5,462 bases of DNA from Acidobacteriaceae bacterium. Lineage in GTDB: Bacteria > Acidobacteriota > Terriglobia > Terriglobales > Acidobacteriaceae. Under the pieces are notes generated by a model. The model was not told where the DNA came from. It was given only the letters and a program-made list of their open reading frames with translations, and ran no database searches. Both the position numbers and the translations under genes were made by a program. Within the stretch, counting starts at the first letter, position 1. Each line of letters starts with the position of its first letter. The stretch covers positions 900-6,361 of the forward strand of contig PMTP01000053.1 of assembly GCA_003167305.1 (NCBI GenBank). The letters are read 5' to 3'. Positions 1 to 5,462 of this stretch are shown one piece after another.

Positions 1-42
1 ACCCGCCGCGCTCACCGCATCAGTCTTATCCTTGAAGCTCAT
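1..42 (-). CDS. Start of an unidentified gene downstream of the ECF sigma factor (partial, cut by window edge)
   Basis: Only the first 14 codons are in the window (MSFKDKTDAVSAAG); the rest lies beyond base 1. Its ATG (42-40) overlaps the TGA stop of the sigma factor gene (41-39) in an ATGA arrangement, which usually means translational coupling in one transcript. A purine-rich GGGGGG-AAAA stretch immediately before the ATG can act as the ribosome binding site. The visible residues are hydrophilic and carry no recognisable motif. Genes in this position after an ECF sigma factor are often the matching anti-sigma factor or a membrane partner, so that is the first guess from context alone. The 14 residues themselves do not support or exclude it. 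That a gene starts here is fairly safe; its function is unknown. Confidence 0.6.
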   Translation of the reverse strand, partial: MSFKDKTDAVSAAG

Positions 43-581
43 CGTTTTCCCCCCAGTTCCGCGCGCACTCTTGCCAATGCCCGCGAAAGGTGCGCCTTCA
101 CCGTGCCCTCATTCAGCCCGGTGGCCCGCGCAATCTCGCTCAACTCCAGCTCTTCCACATAGCGCAGGAGGAACACCGTCCTCTGCCGCTCGCTCAGCCC
201 CTCGACTGCCTTGCCCACCTGCGCAACCCGCTCCCGCGCCAGCAAGTGCTGTTCCACGGACCGTTCCCCGCTGGGCAGCCAATCGCTGGCGTCGTCCAGC
301 TCCACAGCGTTCGTCTGCGTCTTCCGCCAGAACTGTAATCGCCGGTTCCGCCAGTGATCCTTCTGCAGGTTGATGGCGATGCGCATCAGCCACGTCAGCG
401 CGCTCGACTCGCCGCGAAAGCTCCCCCAGTTCCGATGCGCCTTCAGGAAACACTCCTGTGTCAGCGTCTCCGCCAGGTCAACGTCGCGCGTCGACGAAAG
501 CAGAAACCGGAAGATCTTTGGACGGTGCTTCGTGACGACAGCCGAAAACTCCTCGGCGGCAATCTCCTGTGCCGTAGCCAT
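39..581 (-). CDS. ECF-subfamily RNA polymerase sigma-70 factor
   Basis: A small sigma factor that would direct RNA polymerase to a specific set of promoters. It has the two-domain layout of ECF (group IV) sigma factors. Region 2 spans about residues 12-82 (core binding and -10 recognition; note DVDLAETLTQECFLKAHRNW and the ALTWLMRIAINLQKDHWR helix). A variable linker covers about 83-119. Region 4 spans about 120-175, with a helix-turn-helix near 146-170 (LSEIARATGLNEGTVKAHLS) for -35 binding. At 180 residues it is a normal ECF length, and no extra C-terminal domain is present. The ATG at 581 is preferred because GGAAG (594-590) lies 8 bases upstream. The frame stays open to an ATG at 614 and a GTG at 617 (192 residues), and there is also an ATG at 587; these have poorer ribosome binding sites or spacing. 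The stop overlaps the start of the next gene. The ECF subgroup and target promoters cannot be assigned from the sequence alone. Confidence 0.93.
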   Translation of the reverse strand: MATAQEIAAEEFSAVVTKHRPKIFRFLLSSTRDVDLAETLTQECFLKAHRNWGSFRGESSALTWLMRIAINLQKDHWRNRRLQFWRKTQTNAVELDDASDWLPSGERSVEQHLLARERVAQVGKAVEGLSERQRTVFLLRYVEELELSEIARATGLNEGTVKAHLSRALARVRAELGGKR

Positions 582-589
582 GGTCATCG

Positions 590-594
590 CTTCC
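590..594 (-). promoter_or_regulatory. Shine-Dalgarno candidate that decides the sigma factor start
   Basis: GGAAG on the minus strand lies 8 bases before the ATG at 581 and only 2 bases before the ATG at 587. The upstream GTG/ATG pair at 617/614 has only a weak purine run (TGAG) close before it. This favours 581 as the start but does not prove it. Confidence 0.45.
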
Positions 595-682
595 AATGCT
601 GTGCCGGCTGCCATCACTCAGGTAGACGCCCGCACCGGCTTGAAGTTTACAGCCTGGGTGGCATTTCTCATCTATATAAATA

Positions 683-714
683 GCAAGCGAGGCGGCGGGC
701 GCCGCCCTGCTTGC
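683..714 (-). terminator. Hairpin after the secreted-protein gene, probable terminator or attenuator
   Basis: GCAAGC (683-688) pairs with GCTTGC (709-714) and GGCGGC (691-696) pairs with GCCGCC (701-706). The two are separated by one mismatch and one wobble pair, with a 4-base loop at 697-700. On the minus strand this GC-rich stem starts 20 bases after the TAA stop of the 734-1270 gene and is followed by an AT-rich run (TATTTATATAGA) rather than a clean T tract. It therefore fits an imperfect intrinsic terminator for that gene. Because the sigma factor gene lies just downstream in the same direction, it could also act as an attenuator or mRNA end-stabiliser between the two. The 618-733 gap holds no promoter I would defend. 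Confidence 0.55.
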
Positions 715-733
715 CGTCTAATTACGGCGCGGT

Positions 734-1270
734 TTACCTGGGCGCGCTCGTTCCAGCTCCCGGCGGTTCGGGATCCGGAGCCACCGGCACTTCCTTTCCA
801 TGCTCTGGATCATACTGGTACTTGACCATCCATTCCTTGAACTTCGCGGCCGGCTCCTCGATCAGCGCGCCATCTTTGCGCCTAACAAAGGCGATGCCAT
901 CCTTCATCTCCACCTTCAGAGTGCAGGTTCCGGCCCCCGCCGGGAGCAGCATTTCCAACTCAGTGCCCGGCTTCTTCCACCGTGCCCGGAAGGTTTCATT
1001 CCCCGCCGAGTTCATCATCCGGTTATTGCAGTTATACCGGAAGTCGAAGCCCAGCGGCTCGCCATTCTCAAAGAGATTTGCCCGGCCCTCCCCGTCCACA
1101 TCATTCAGAGAACGTATACCGGCAGGGCCAGCATAGTGCGAATAGGAACTGTGATGAAAGATGTTTACCCGCAACGAATAATCAGCAGGATTGTGGCTGG
1201 CCAGCGCCGCCGTTGAAAGCAGCGCGCAAAACGCAACCATGGTCAAACTTAAGAACAAGACTCGACGCAT
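734..1270 (-). CDS. Small secreted protein of unknown function with an EF-hand-like loop
   Basis: A 178-residue exported protein. Residues 1-24 form a typical Sec signal peptide (RR near the start, hydrophobic core LFLSLTMVAFCALL, A-L-A just before S25), so the mature part should be in the periplasm or outside the cell. The mature protein starts SHNPADYSLRV, has two cysteines (C81 and C116) that could form one disulfide, and ends in a proline-rich tail (about 161-178). Residues 57-68 (DVDGEGRANLFE) match the spacing of a calcium-binding EF-hand loop: D at 1, D at 3, E at 5, G at 6, E at 12. I recall similar short proteins in acidobacterial genomes annotated as hypothetical; no function is known to me. 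The ATG at 1270 is well supported by GGAGG 10 bases upstream. It lies in the same direction as the sigma factor gene, 117 to 153 bases away depending on that gene's start, with a hairpin between them, so co-expression is possible but not shown. Confidence 0.85.
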   Translation of the reverse strand: MRRVLFLSLTMVAFCALLSTAALASHNPADYSLRVNIFHHSSYSHYAGPAGIRSLNDVDGEGRANLFENGEPLGFDFRYNCNNRMMNSAGNETFRARWKKPGTELEMLLPAGAGTCTLKVEMKDGIAFVRRKDGALIEEPAAKFKEWMVKYQYDPEHGKEVPVAPDPEPPGAGTSAPR

Positions 1271-1277
1271 AAAAACA

Positions 1278-1285
1278 CTCCCTCC
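1278..1285 (-). promoter_or_regulatory. Strong Shine-Dalgarno of the secreted-protein gene
   Basis: GGAGGGAG on the minus strand, with the GGAGG core ending 10 bases before the ATG at 1270. It is the best ribosome binding site in the window and suggests efficient translation of the secreted protein. Confidence 0.8.
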
Positions 1286-1349
1286 GAAAAGAATCCAACC
1301 CGGAATCCGAACCAGAATACACCACGAAAACCGCGTTTGGCACTACTAC

Positions 1350-1376
1350 ATTGTAAAGAGTTTCCCAGCAGGCAAA
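1350..1376 (-). promoter_or_regulatory. Weak sigma-70-like promoter candidate for the secreted-protein gene
   Basis: On the minus strand TACAAT (1355-1350) differs from the TATAAT consensus by one base and lies about 80 bases before the ATG. The best -35 partner is TTTGCC (1376-1371) with a 15-base spacer, which is poor in both sequence and spacing. Transcription would start near 1343, giving a leader of roughly 70 bases. This is a guess based on one good hexamer. Confidence 0.2.
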
Positions 1377-1455
1377 GCGTTCGCATCTTCCGTGCATTTT
1401 ACCGACGATCGAGGCCGCAACGTCGCATGTCCTTCCGCCGGAGGGCGGCATGGAG

Positions 1456-1513
1456 GGTCAATCGGCTCCGAAGTGCGGGATATTGCAATACTACAGATTT
1501 CAATAGGTCAATC
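1456..1513. repeat. Palindrome flanked by two 8-base direct repeats, possible regulator binding region
   Basis: TATTGCAATA (1481-1490) is a perfect 10-base inverted repeat. GGTCAATC occurs at 1456-1463 and again, exactly 50 bases later, at 1506-1513, so the palindrome sits almost midway between them. A related inverted GGTTGACC lies at 1573-1580. The cluster is 150 to 210 bases upstream of the sigma-54-like site, a distance at which NtrC-type activators commonly bind. Each element is short enough to occur by chance in 450 bases, so the binding role is only a suggestion. Confidence 0.2.
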
Positions 1514-1663
1514 CCTTTCGCCGTAGGTCGTCTGCTGTTTATTGTATTTTCTTGAGCGCCATCGCTGAATCCGGTTGACCTTTTCCAGAACAAAACGTCC
1601 CTATCTTGCGTATTCTCAATCAATTGCCCTTTTGTTCCAAGTCTTCAACAGATTCTTCACTCA

Positions 1664-1679
1664 TGGCAACCGACGTGCT
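1664..1679 (+). promoter_or_regulatory. Putative sigma-54 (-24/-12) promoter of the kinase-regulator operon
   Basis: TGGCAACCGACGTGCT matches the sigma-54 consensus (TGGCACG, four any bases, TTGC, then A or T) at TGGCA, at TGC and at the final T. The invariant GG (1665-1666) and GC (1677-1678) are correctly spaced. Mismatches are at the sixth and seventh positions and the first T of TTGC. Transcription would start about 1690, leaving a leader of about 32 bases before the kinase ATG. The operon it precedes encodes an NtrC-family regulator, a family whose members usually activate sigma-54 promoters, which makes the placement meaningful. By rough estimate a match of this quality could still appear by chance in a region this size, though not often. 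Confidence 0.4.
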
Positions 1680-1721
1680 AAAGAGTTGATAGAGCAGTAG
1701 GATGTAAGGTGTTCCGCGCGC

Positions 1722-4700
1722 ATGGAGACAAGTCTCATCAACCGTTTGCAGTTGACACTGCTGGCCTTGGTCACGCTCGGCCTCTTGGCGCTTGCGGGCT
1801 TGAATTTCTGGCAGGAGCGGCACTCCCAACTGCCCGACGACGGCGTTTGGTGGCGCGAGGCGGCCAACGGCAGCGGCTTGGTGGCCGACAAGGTCTTGCC
1901 CGACACTCCAGGCGAACGCGCCGGCATCAAAGCCAATGATCTGCTTACCGGCGTGAGTGTACTGCCTGTCGCTGGGCTGCATAGCAGCATCAAGCCGCAG
2001 GTTCCTCTCACAACGGTCAAGGAACTGCCGGACGAAGCCGTCCAGCAACCCAGTGAAGAGCCGCTTGCTCTGCCTGCGGTCGAGGTCAAATACACCCCCG
2101 TCATGCGCGTGAAGGATCTGGAGCACGCCCTCTATCGCACCGGAAGCTACGGCAACATCAAGTACCAGATCACCCGCGGCGGCATTCCCCTGGACACTCC
2201 GGTCGAGGTGATCCCCGAACAGGCCGACAGGAGCCTCGCGCTAGGTATGCGCCTCATCGGGCTGATCTATCTGGCCATCGGCATCTACGTTCTGCTGCGC
2301 CGCTGGACGGCGCCGCGCGCCACCCACTTTTACCTTTTCTGCCTGGTCTCCTTCGCCCTCTATGCGCTTAAGTACACCGGCGTCTTTGATCTCCTCGACT
2401 GGATCGTCTTCTGGTCCAACGTTCTGGCTGAATCCCTGCAACCGGCGCTGTTTCTGCACTTTGCCCTCAGCTTCCCCGAGGAGCGCCTGAAGAAATTCAG
2501 CCGCCGCATTCTGCTTCCGCTGGTCTACGCTCCTGGCGCCGTGCTGCTGGGCCTGTGGCTCTATGCTTACAATTTCTGGCAACCCACGGGTCTGCTCACG
2601 CACCGCCTCGACCAGGTCGCCACCGCCTACGAAGCCATCTTCTATGTTCTGGCCGCCTGCCTCTTCGTGCTCAGTTACCGCCGGGCAGCCACCCCCTTGC
2701 AGCGCCAGCAATTAAAGTGGCTCTATCGCGGCGCGTGGCTGGCGGTGGGGCCGTTCACCCTCTACGCGATCTTCTTCCTCTTCGACCAGCCCCTGCCGAG
2801 GCTCTTCACCGACCTGGCCGGCTTCTCCATCGTCTTTCTGCCGCTGACCTTCAGTTGGGCGATCATTCGCTACCGGCTGATGGACACCGACCTGATCTTC
2901 AAGCGCGGCGTGGCGTACACGCTGGCCACCGGCCTCATCCTGGGAGGCTACTTCGGCATCATCGCGGGCGCCGCCGGCATCGCCCACTATCGCCTGCCCG
3001 AGTCGGTTCGAGACTGGGGCGAGGGCATCGCGATCGTCCTGGTGGCAGCCTTTTTTGAACCGCTCAAGCGCCGGATTCAAAGCTGGGTGGACCGCGTCTT
3101 CGACCACCAACGCTACGACTATCGCAAGGCGTTGATTGAGTTCGGCAGCGGACTCAGCTCGGAGACCGATCTCCAGGCTCTGCTGGAATCAATCGTTGAG
3201 CAGTTGCCTCACACCCTGCTGGTGGCCCGCGTAGCAGTCTTCCTGGCTCAGGACGCGGAGAATTCCAGCCCACTGCGGCTGGCCGCCTCCCATGGGCTGA
3301 CCGCCGAAGCCCTGGCCGCGCAAAACCGGACTGGCTGGGGCGCGCTGGATTTGGGCTTCCTGGACTTCGATCACGCCCAGGACCACAGCCATATCTTCCT
3401 CGAAAACGCTCAAGCTGCCCTGCATCTGCCCCGGGACCAGCAGCGTACCGCCGCCCTGCTAGACCTGAACTACTATCTGCCCTGCCGCGTCGCCGTGGGC
3501 CAGATTCAAGCCGGCGAAGCCAGTCCAAATCGACCCGACACCACGCGCACCATCGCCGTCATAGGCTTGGGGCGCACCATCGGCGGCGACTTCCTCTCCA
3601 GCGAAGATGTGGAGTTGCTGGAATCCCTGGCCAGCTATATCGGCATCGCCCTCCAGAACGCCAGCCTCTACGCCCGCCTGGAAACCAAGATCGGCGAATT
3701 CGAGCGACTCAAAGAGTTCAACGAAAACATCGTCGAATCCATCAACGTCGGCATTCTGGCCGTCGATCTAAACGACTGCATCGAGAGCTGGAATGCGCAG
3801 ATGGAGGCCATGTACGCCCTCAGCCGCGCCGAGGCCCTCGGCCAGGCGATTTCCGCCGTCTTCCCGGTGGAGTTTGTCGAGGCTGTGGACAGCTTCCGCA
3901 ACGAATCCGGCGTCCATCACCTCTATAAGTTCCGCCTCACCACTCGCGCCGGCGAACAGCGCACCGCCAACATCGCCATTGCTCCCCTGCTCTCGCGCGA
4001 TTTCGTCTCCGTCGGCCGCATTATCCTGGTCGATGACATCACCGAGCGCGTCTCTCTGGAAACCCAACTGGCGCAGGCCGACAAACTCAGTTCCATTGGT
4101 CTGCTGGCCGCCGGCGTGGCCCATGAGATCAACACCCCGCTGGCCGTCATCTCCTCGTACGCGCAAATGCTCTCCAAGCAGCTCAAGGGCGACACCCGCC
4201 TCGGCCCGGTCCTCGACAAGATCACCCAGCAGAGCTTCCGTGCCGCGGAGATCGCCAATGGCCTGCTGAATTTTTCCCGCACCTCGACCACCGAGTTCCG
4301 CGATACGGACCTGAATCAGGTCATCCGCGACACACTCTCTCTACTCGACCACCAGTTCAAGACCGCGCAGATCATCGTCGATCTCCAGCTCACCGAGCAA
4401 CTGCCCCCCATCTTCGGCAACCCCGGCAAGCTGCAGCAGGTTTTTCTCAATCTACTGTTGAACGCCAAGGAAGCCATGCCCAGCGGCGGCCATCTGCGCG
4501 TGGCCACACAAGTCGCGATGCCCGAAGGCCACGACCACTACGTCGCTGCGCTGGTTGCCGACTCCGGCAGTGGCATCGAACCGGAGAACCTCAAGCGCAT
4601 ATACGATCCTTTTTTCACCACCAAGACCACCGCCAAACCCGGCGACCGCCGCGGCACCGGCCTGGGACTTTCCGTCTCCTACGGCATCATCCAGGAGCAC

Positions 4701-4790
4701 GCCGGCAAAATTCATGTCGAAAGCGCCCTTGGCGCCGGCACAACCTTTCAACTCGAGTTTCCCTTGCTGAGGAATTCCGTTCATGCCTGA
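1722..4790 (+). CDS. Membrane sensor histidine kinase with PDZ-like, multispanning TM, GAF and PAS domains
   Basis: A 1022-residue two-component sensor that autophosphorylates on histidine and should pass the phosphate to the regulator encoded next. Domain order: TM1 (about 11-29); periplasmic PDZ-like domain (about 34-165; GSGLVADKVLPDTPGERAGI, with a proline-rich insertion near 80-128); nine further TM helices (about 172-447); cytoplasmic GAF (about 485-650); PAS (about 665-778); HisKA with H801 in AGVAHEINTPL; HATPase with N box (N910, N914), G1 box DSGSG (947-951), F box DPFFTTK (962-968) and G2 box GTGLGL (978-983). All catalytic motifs are intact. Ten TM helices with Arg/Lys-rich loops on alternate sides place both the N terminus and the kinase in the cytoplasm and the PDZ outside. 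HEIN-type H box resembles NtrB-like kinases. The ATG at 1722 is the first possible start after an in-frame TAG at 1698; the nearest purine-rich site (AAGG, 1706-1709) is 12 bases away, rather far. The signal is unknown. Confidence 0.95.
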   Translation: METSLINRLQLTLLALVTLGLLALAGLNFWQERHSQLPDDGVWWREAANGSGLVADKVLPDTPGERAGIKANDLLTGVSVLPVAGLHSSIKPQVPLTTVKELPDEAVQQPSEEPLALPAVEVKYTPVMRVKDLEHALYRTGSYGNIKYQITRGGIPLDTPVEVIPEQADRSLALGMRLIGLIYLAIGIYVLLRRWTAPRATHFYLFCLVSFALYALKYTGVFDLLDWIVFWSNVLAESLQPALFLHFALSFPEERLKKFSRRILLPLVYAPGAVLLGLWLYAYNFWQPTGLLTHRLDQVATAYEAIFYVLAACLFVLSYRRAATPLQRQQLKWLYRGAWLAVGPFTLYAIFFLFDQPLPRLFTDLAGFSIVFLPLTFSWAIIRYRLMDTDLIFKRGVAYTLATGLILGGYFGIIAGAAGIAHYRLPESVRDWGEGIAIVLVAAFFEPLKRRIQSWVDRVFDHQRYDYRKALIEFGSGLSSETDLQALLESIVEQLPHTLLVARVAVFLAQDAENSSPLRLAASHGLTAEALAAQNRTGWGALDLGFLDFDHAQDHSHIFLENAQAALHLPRDQQRTAALLDLNYYLPCRVAVGQIQAGEASPNRPDTTRTIAVIGLGRTIGGDFLSSEDVELLESLASYIGIALQNASLYARLETKIGEFERLKEFNENIVESINVGILAVDLNDCIESWNAQMEAMYALSRAEALGQAISAVFPVEFVEAVDSFRNESGVHHLYKFRLTTRAGEQRTANIAIAPLLSRDFVSVGRIILVDDITERVSLETQLAQADKLSSIGLLAAGVAHEINTPLAVISSYAQMLSKQLKGDTRLGPVLDKITQQSFRAAEIANGLLNFSRTSTTEFRDTDLNQVIRDTLSLLDHQFKTAQIIVDLQLTEQLPPIFGNPGKLQQVFLNLLLNAKEAMPSGGHLRVATQVAMPEGHDHYVAALVADSGSGIEPENLKRIYDPFFTTKTTAKPGDRRGTGLGLSVSYGIIQEHAGKIHVESALGAGTTFQLEFPLLRNSVHA
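4769..4773 (+). promoter_or_regulatory. Shine-Dalgarno of the response regulator inside the kinase gene
   Basis: GAGGA lies 9 bases before the ATG at 4783, within the last codons of the kinase. It supports the overlapping start and coupled translation of the pair. Confidence 0.7.
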
Positions 4791-5462
4791 GGTCGAACTG
4801 CCCTTGAATCCGTCCGCAACCAGCGTCTCCGGCGACTTAGCTCTCGCCAGTGGCCTGGCCAGTATTCTGGTCATCGACGACGAAGCCGCCATTCGCGAGT
4901 CGCTCGAAGTGCTGCTCACCCTGGAGGGCTATGCGGTCACCATGGCCGCCGACGGCGAAGAGGGGTTGAGGATTCTCGATCAGGAGAGCTTCGACCTGCT
5001 GCTGCTGGATCTGGCCCTGCCCGGTCAGAGTGGCCTCGAACTGCTCCCGCTGATCAAGGAGCGCCACCCCGAAATGCCGGTCATCATGATTACCGCTTAC
5101 GGCACCGTGGACAATGTCGTAGACGCGGTCCGCGCCGGCGCGGAAAACTTCGTCCAGAAGCCCTGGGACAACGAAAAGCTGCTGGCCGACATTCGCTCCG
5201 CCGTCGCCCGCCATCGCGCCGAAGAGGAGAACCTTCAGCTCAAGCGCACTCTCAAGCAGCGCTACAACTTCTCCAACATTGTCGGCAAGAGCGAGATCAT
5301 GCTCAAGGTCTTCGACCTGGTCGCCCAGGTCGCGCCCAGCCGCTCCACGATTCTGATTCAGGGCGAAAGCGGCACCGGCAAGGAACTCATCGCGAAAGCG
5401 ATCCACGCCAACTCGCCGCGCAAGGACAAACCCTTCGTTCCCATCAACACCGGCGCCATGCC
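4783..5462 (+). CDS. NtrC-family response regulator (receiver plus AAA+ domain), 3' end cut by the window
   Basis: The partner of the kinase. 226 codons are visible and the frame is open to the window edge. After an unusual leader of about 26 residues comes a receiver domain (about 27-145) with acidic residues D32 and D33, phosphoacceptor D76 (in LLLLDLALPG), T104 in MITAY and K126 followed by P127, all the conserved switch positions. A linker helix (about 146-165) leads into the sigma-54-interacting AAA+ ATPase domain: NIVGKSEIM at about 165-173 and Walker A GESGTGKE at 194-201. The GAFTGA loop, Walker B, arginine finger and C-terminal helix-turn-helix lie beyond the window, so sigma-54 dependence and DNA binding cannot be confirmed. 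The last visible stretch reads FVPINTGAM where classical members have an N-C-A-A or N-M-A-A type sequence. The start overlaps the kinase stop by 8 bases, so the two are almost certainly co-transcribed and translationally coupled. Confidence 0.93.
   Translation, partial: MPEVELPLNPSATSVSGDLALASGLASILVIDDEAAIRESLEVLLTLEGYAVTMAADGEEGLRILDQESFDLLLLDLALPGQSGLELLPLIKERHPEMPVIMITAYGTVDNVVDAVRAGAENFVQKPWDNEKLLADIRSAVARHRAEEENLQLKRTLKQRYNFSNIVGKSEIMLKVFDLVAQVAPSRSTILIQGESGTGKELIAKAIHANSPRKDKPFVPINTGAM

Larger units (their letters stand above)
1271..1721. other. Divergent intergenic region, no convincing gene
   Basis: These 451 bases separate the minus-strand secreted-protein gene from the plus-strand kinase operon and must carry the promoters of both. 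The region looks less GC-rich than the coding parts, especially around 1480-1560 and 1600-1700. Short frames run through it on both strands, but none has a ribosome binding site, recognisable domain or natural composition. Seen inside: a short CCGCC/GGCGG stem (1435-1448), a 10-base palindrome (1481-1490) with flanking direct repeats, two TACAAT boxes readable on the minus strand (1355-1350 and 1546-1541), an isolated TTGACC (1575-1580) without a well-spaced -10, and a sigma-54-like site (1664-1679). No transposon ends, tRNA or recognisable riboswitch are apparent. Confidence 0.7.

Noticed and set aside
1338..1354. TGGCAC followed by TTGT on the plus strand, resembling a sigma-54 promoter
   Set aside because: The gap between the two boxes is 7 bases instead of 5, so GG and GC do not have the required spacing, and no gene start follows closely.
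1435..1448. CCGCC/GGCGG stem-loop as a terminator
   Set aside because: Only 5 pairs with no T tract on either side, and no gene ends nearby.
1191..1526. 111-residue open frame on the plus strand across the secreted-protein start and the intergenic region
   Set aside because: It begins antisense inside a well-supported gene, has no ribosome binding site, and its product is low in recognisable structure.
1575..1607. TTGACC with TATCTT as a sigma-70 promoter for the kinase operon
   Set aside because: The spacer is 21 bases, too long, and the -10 matches only four of six positions.
1399..1623. 74-residue open frame on the minus strand in the intergenic region
   Set aside because: No ribosome binding site, no recognisable domain, and an Arg-rich composition typical of chance frames in this DNA.
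1663..1689. Eight-codon frame (ATG to TGA) before the kinase, possible leader peptide
   Set aside because: No ribosome binding site precedes it and it overlaps the sigma-54-like element, so it would lie upstream of the predicted transcript start.
1620..2126. 168-residue minus-strand frame opposite the kinase start
   Set aside because: It is antisense to TM1 and the PDZ-like domain and has no family resemblance or start signal.
4452..4919. 155-residue minus-strand frame spanning the kinase/regulator junction
   Set aside because: It lies opposite the conserved kinase ATPase motifs and the regulator start; no independent signals support it.
4837..5406. 189-residue open frame on the minus strand opposite the response regulator
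   Set aside because: It is the antisense shadow of a clear receiver and AAA+ coding frame; GC-rich codon bias keeps the opposite frame open.

Overview
The window looks like chromosomal DNA from a GC-rich Gram-negative bacterium, most likely an acidobacterium (Acidobacteriota, Terriglobia-like). This placement rests on protein style recalled from that phylum and not on any marker gene. The small secreted protein starting with a SHNPADYSLRV-type mature end, the PDZ-plus-multispanning-membrane histidine kinase, and its NtrC-like partner all resemble acidobacterial families. No RNA gene, CRISPR array, insertion sequence or phage gene is visible.

Left part (1-1270, all on the minus strand). Reading in the direction of transcription, there is first a 178-residue secreted protein of unknown function (734-1270) with a strong ribosome binding site and a hairpin (683-714) just after its stop. 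Next comes an ECF-type RNA polymerase sigma factor (39-581, or up to 617 with an earlier start). Last is the first 14 codons of another gene (1-42), joined to the sigma gene by an ATGA start/stop overlap. The cut-off gene is in the place where a cognate anti-sigma factor or other sigma partner is often found, but too little of it is present to identify it.

Middle (1271-1721). This is a 451-base divergent intergenic region with no convincing gene. It holds the leader of the secreted-protein gene, some weak sigma-70-like elements, a 10-base perfect palindrome between two direct repeats, and, 42 bases before the kinase start, a sequence matching the -24/-12 core of sigma-54 promoters with correct GG/GC spacing.

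Right part (1722-5462, plus strand). This is a two-component operon. A 1022-residue membrane sensor histidine kinase (one TM helix, a periplasmic PDZ-like domain, nine more TM helices, GAF, PAS, HisKA, HATPase) overlaps by 8 bases an NtrC-family response regulator that runs off the window after its AAA+ Walker A motif. The likely flow is envelope signal to PDZ/TM sensor, kinase autophosphorylation on H801, phosphotransfer to D76 of the regulator, then transcription control. The sigma-54-like promoter in front of the operon would allow the regulator to control its own synthesis; this is an inference. I found no clearly undescribed system; the points most worth checking are the sigma-54-like site, the EF-hand-like loop in the secreted protein, and the uncommon sensor architecture.
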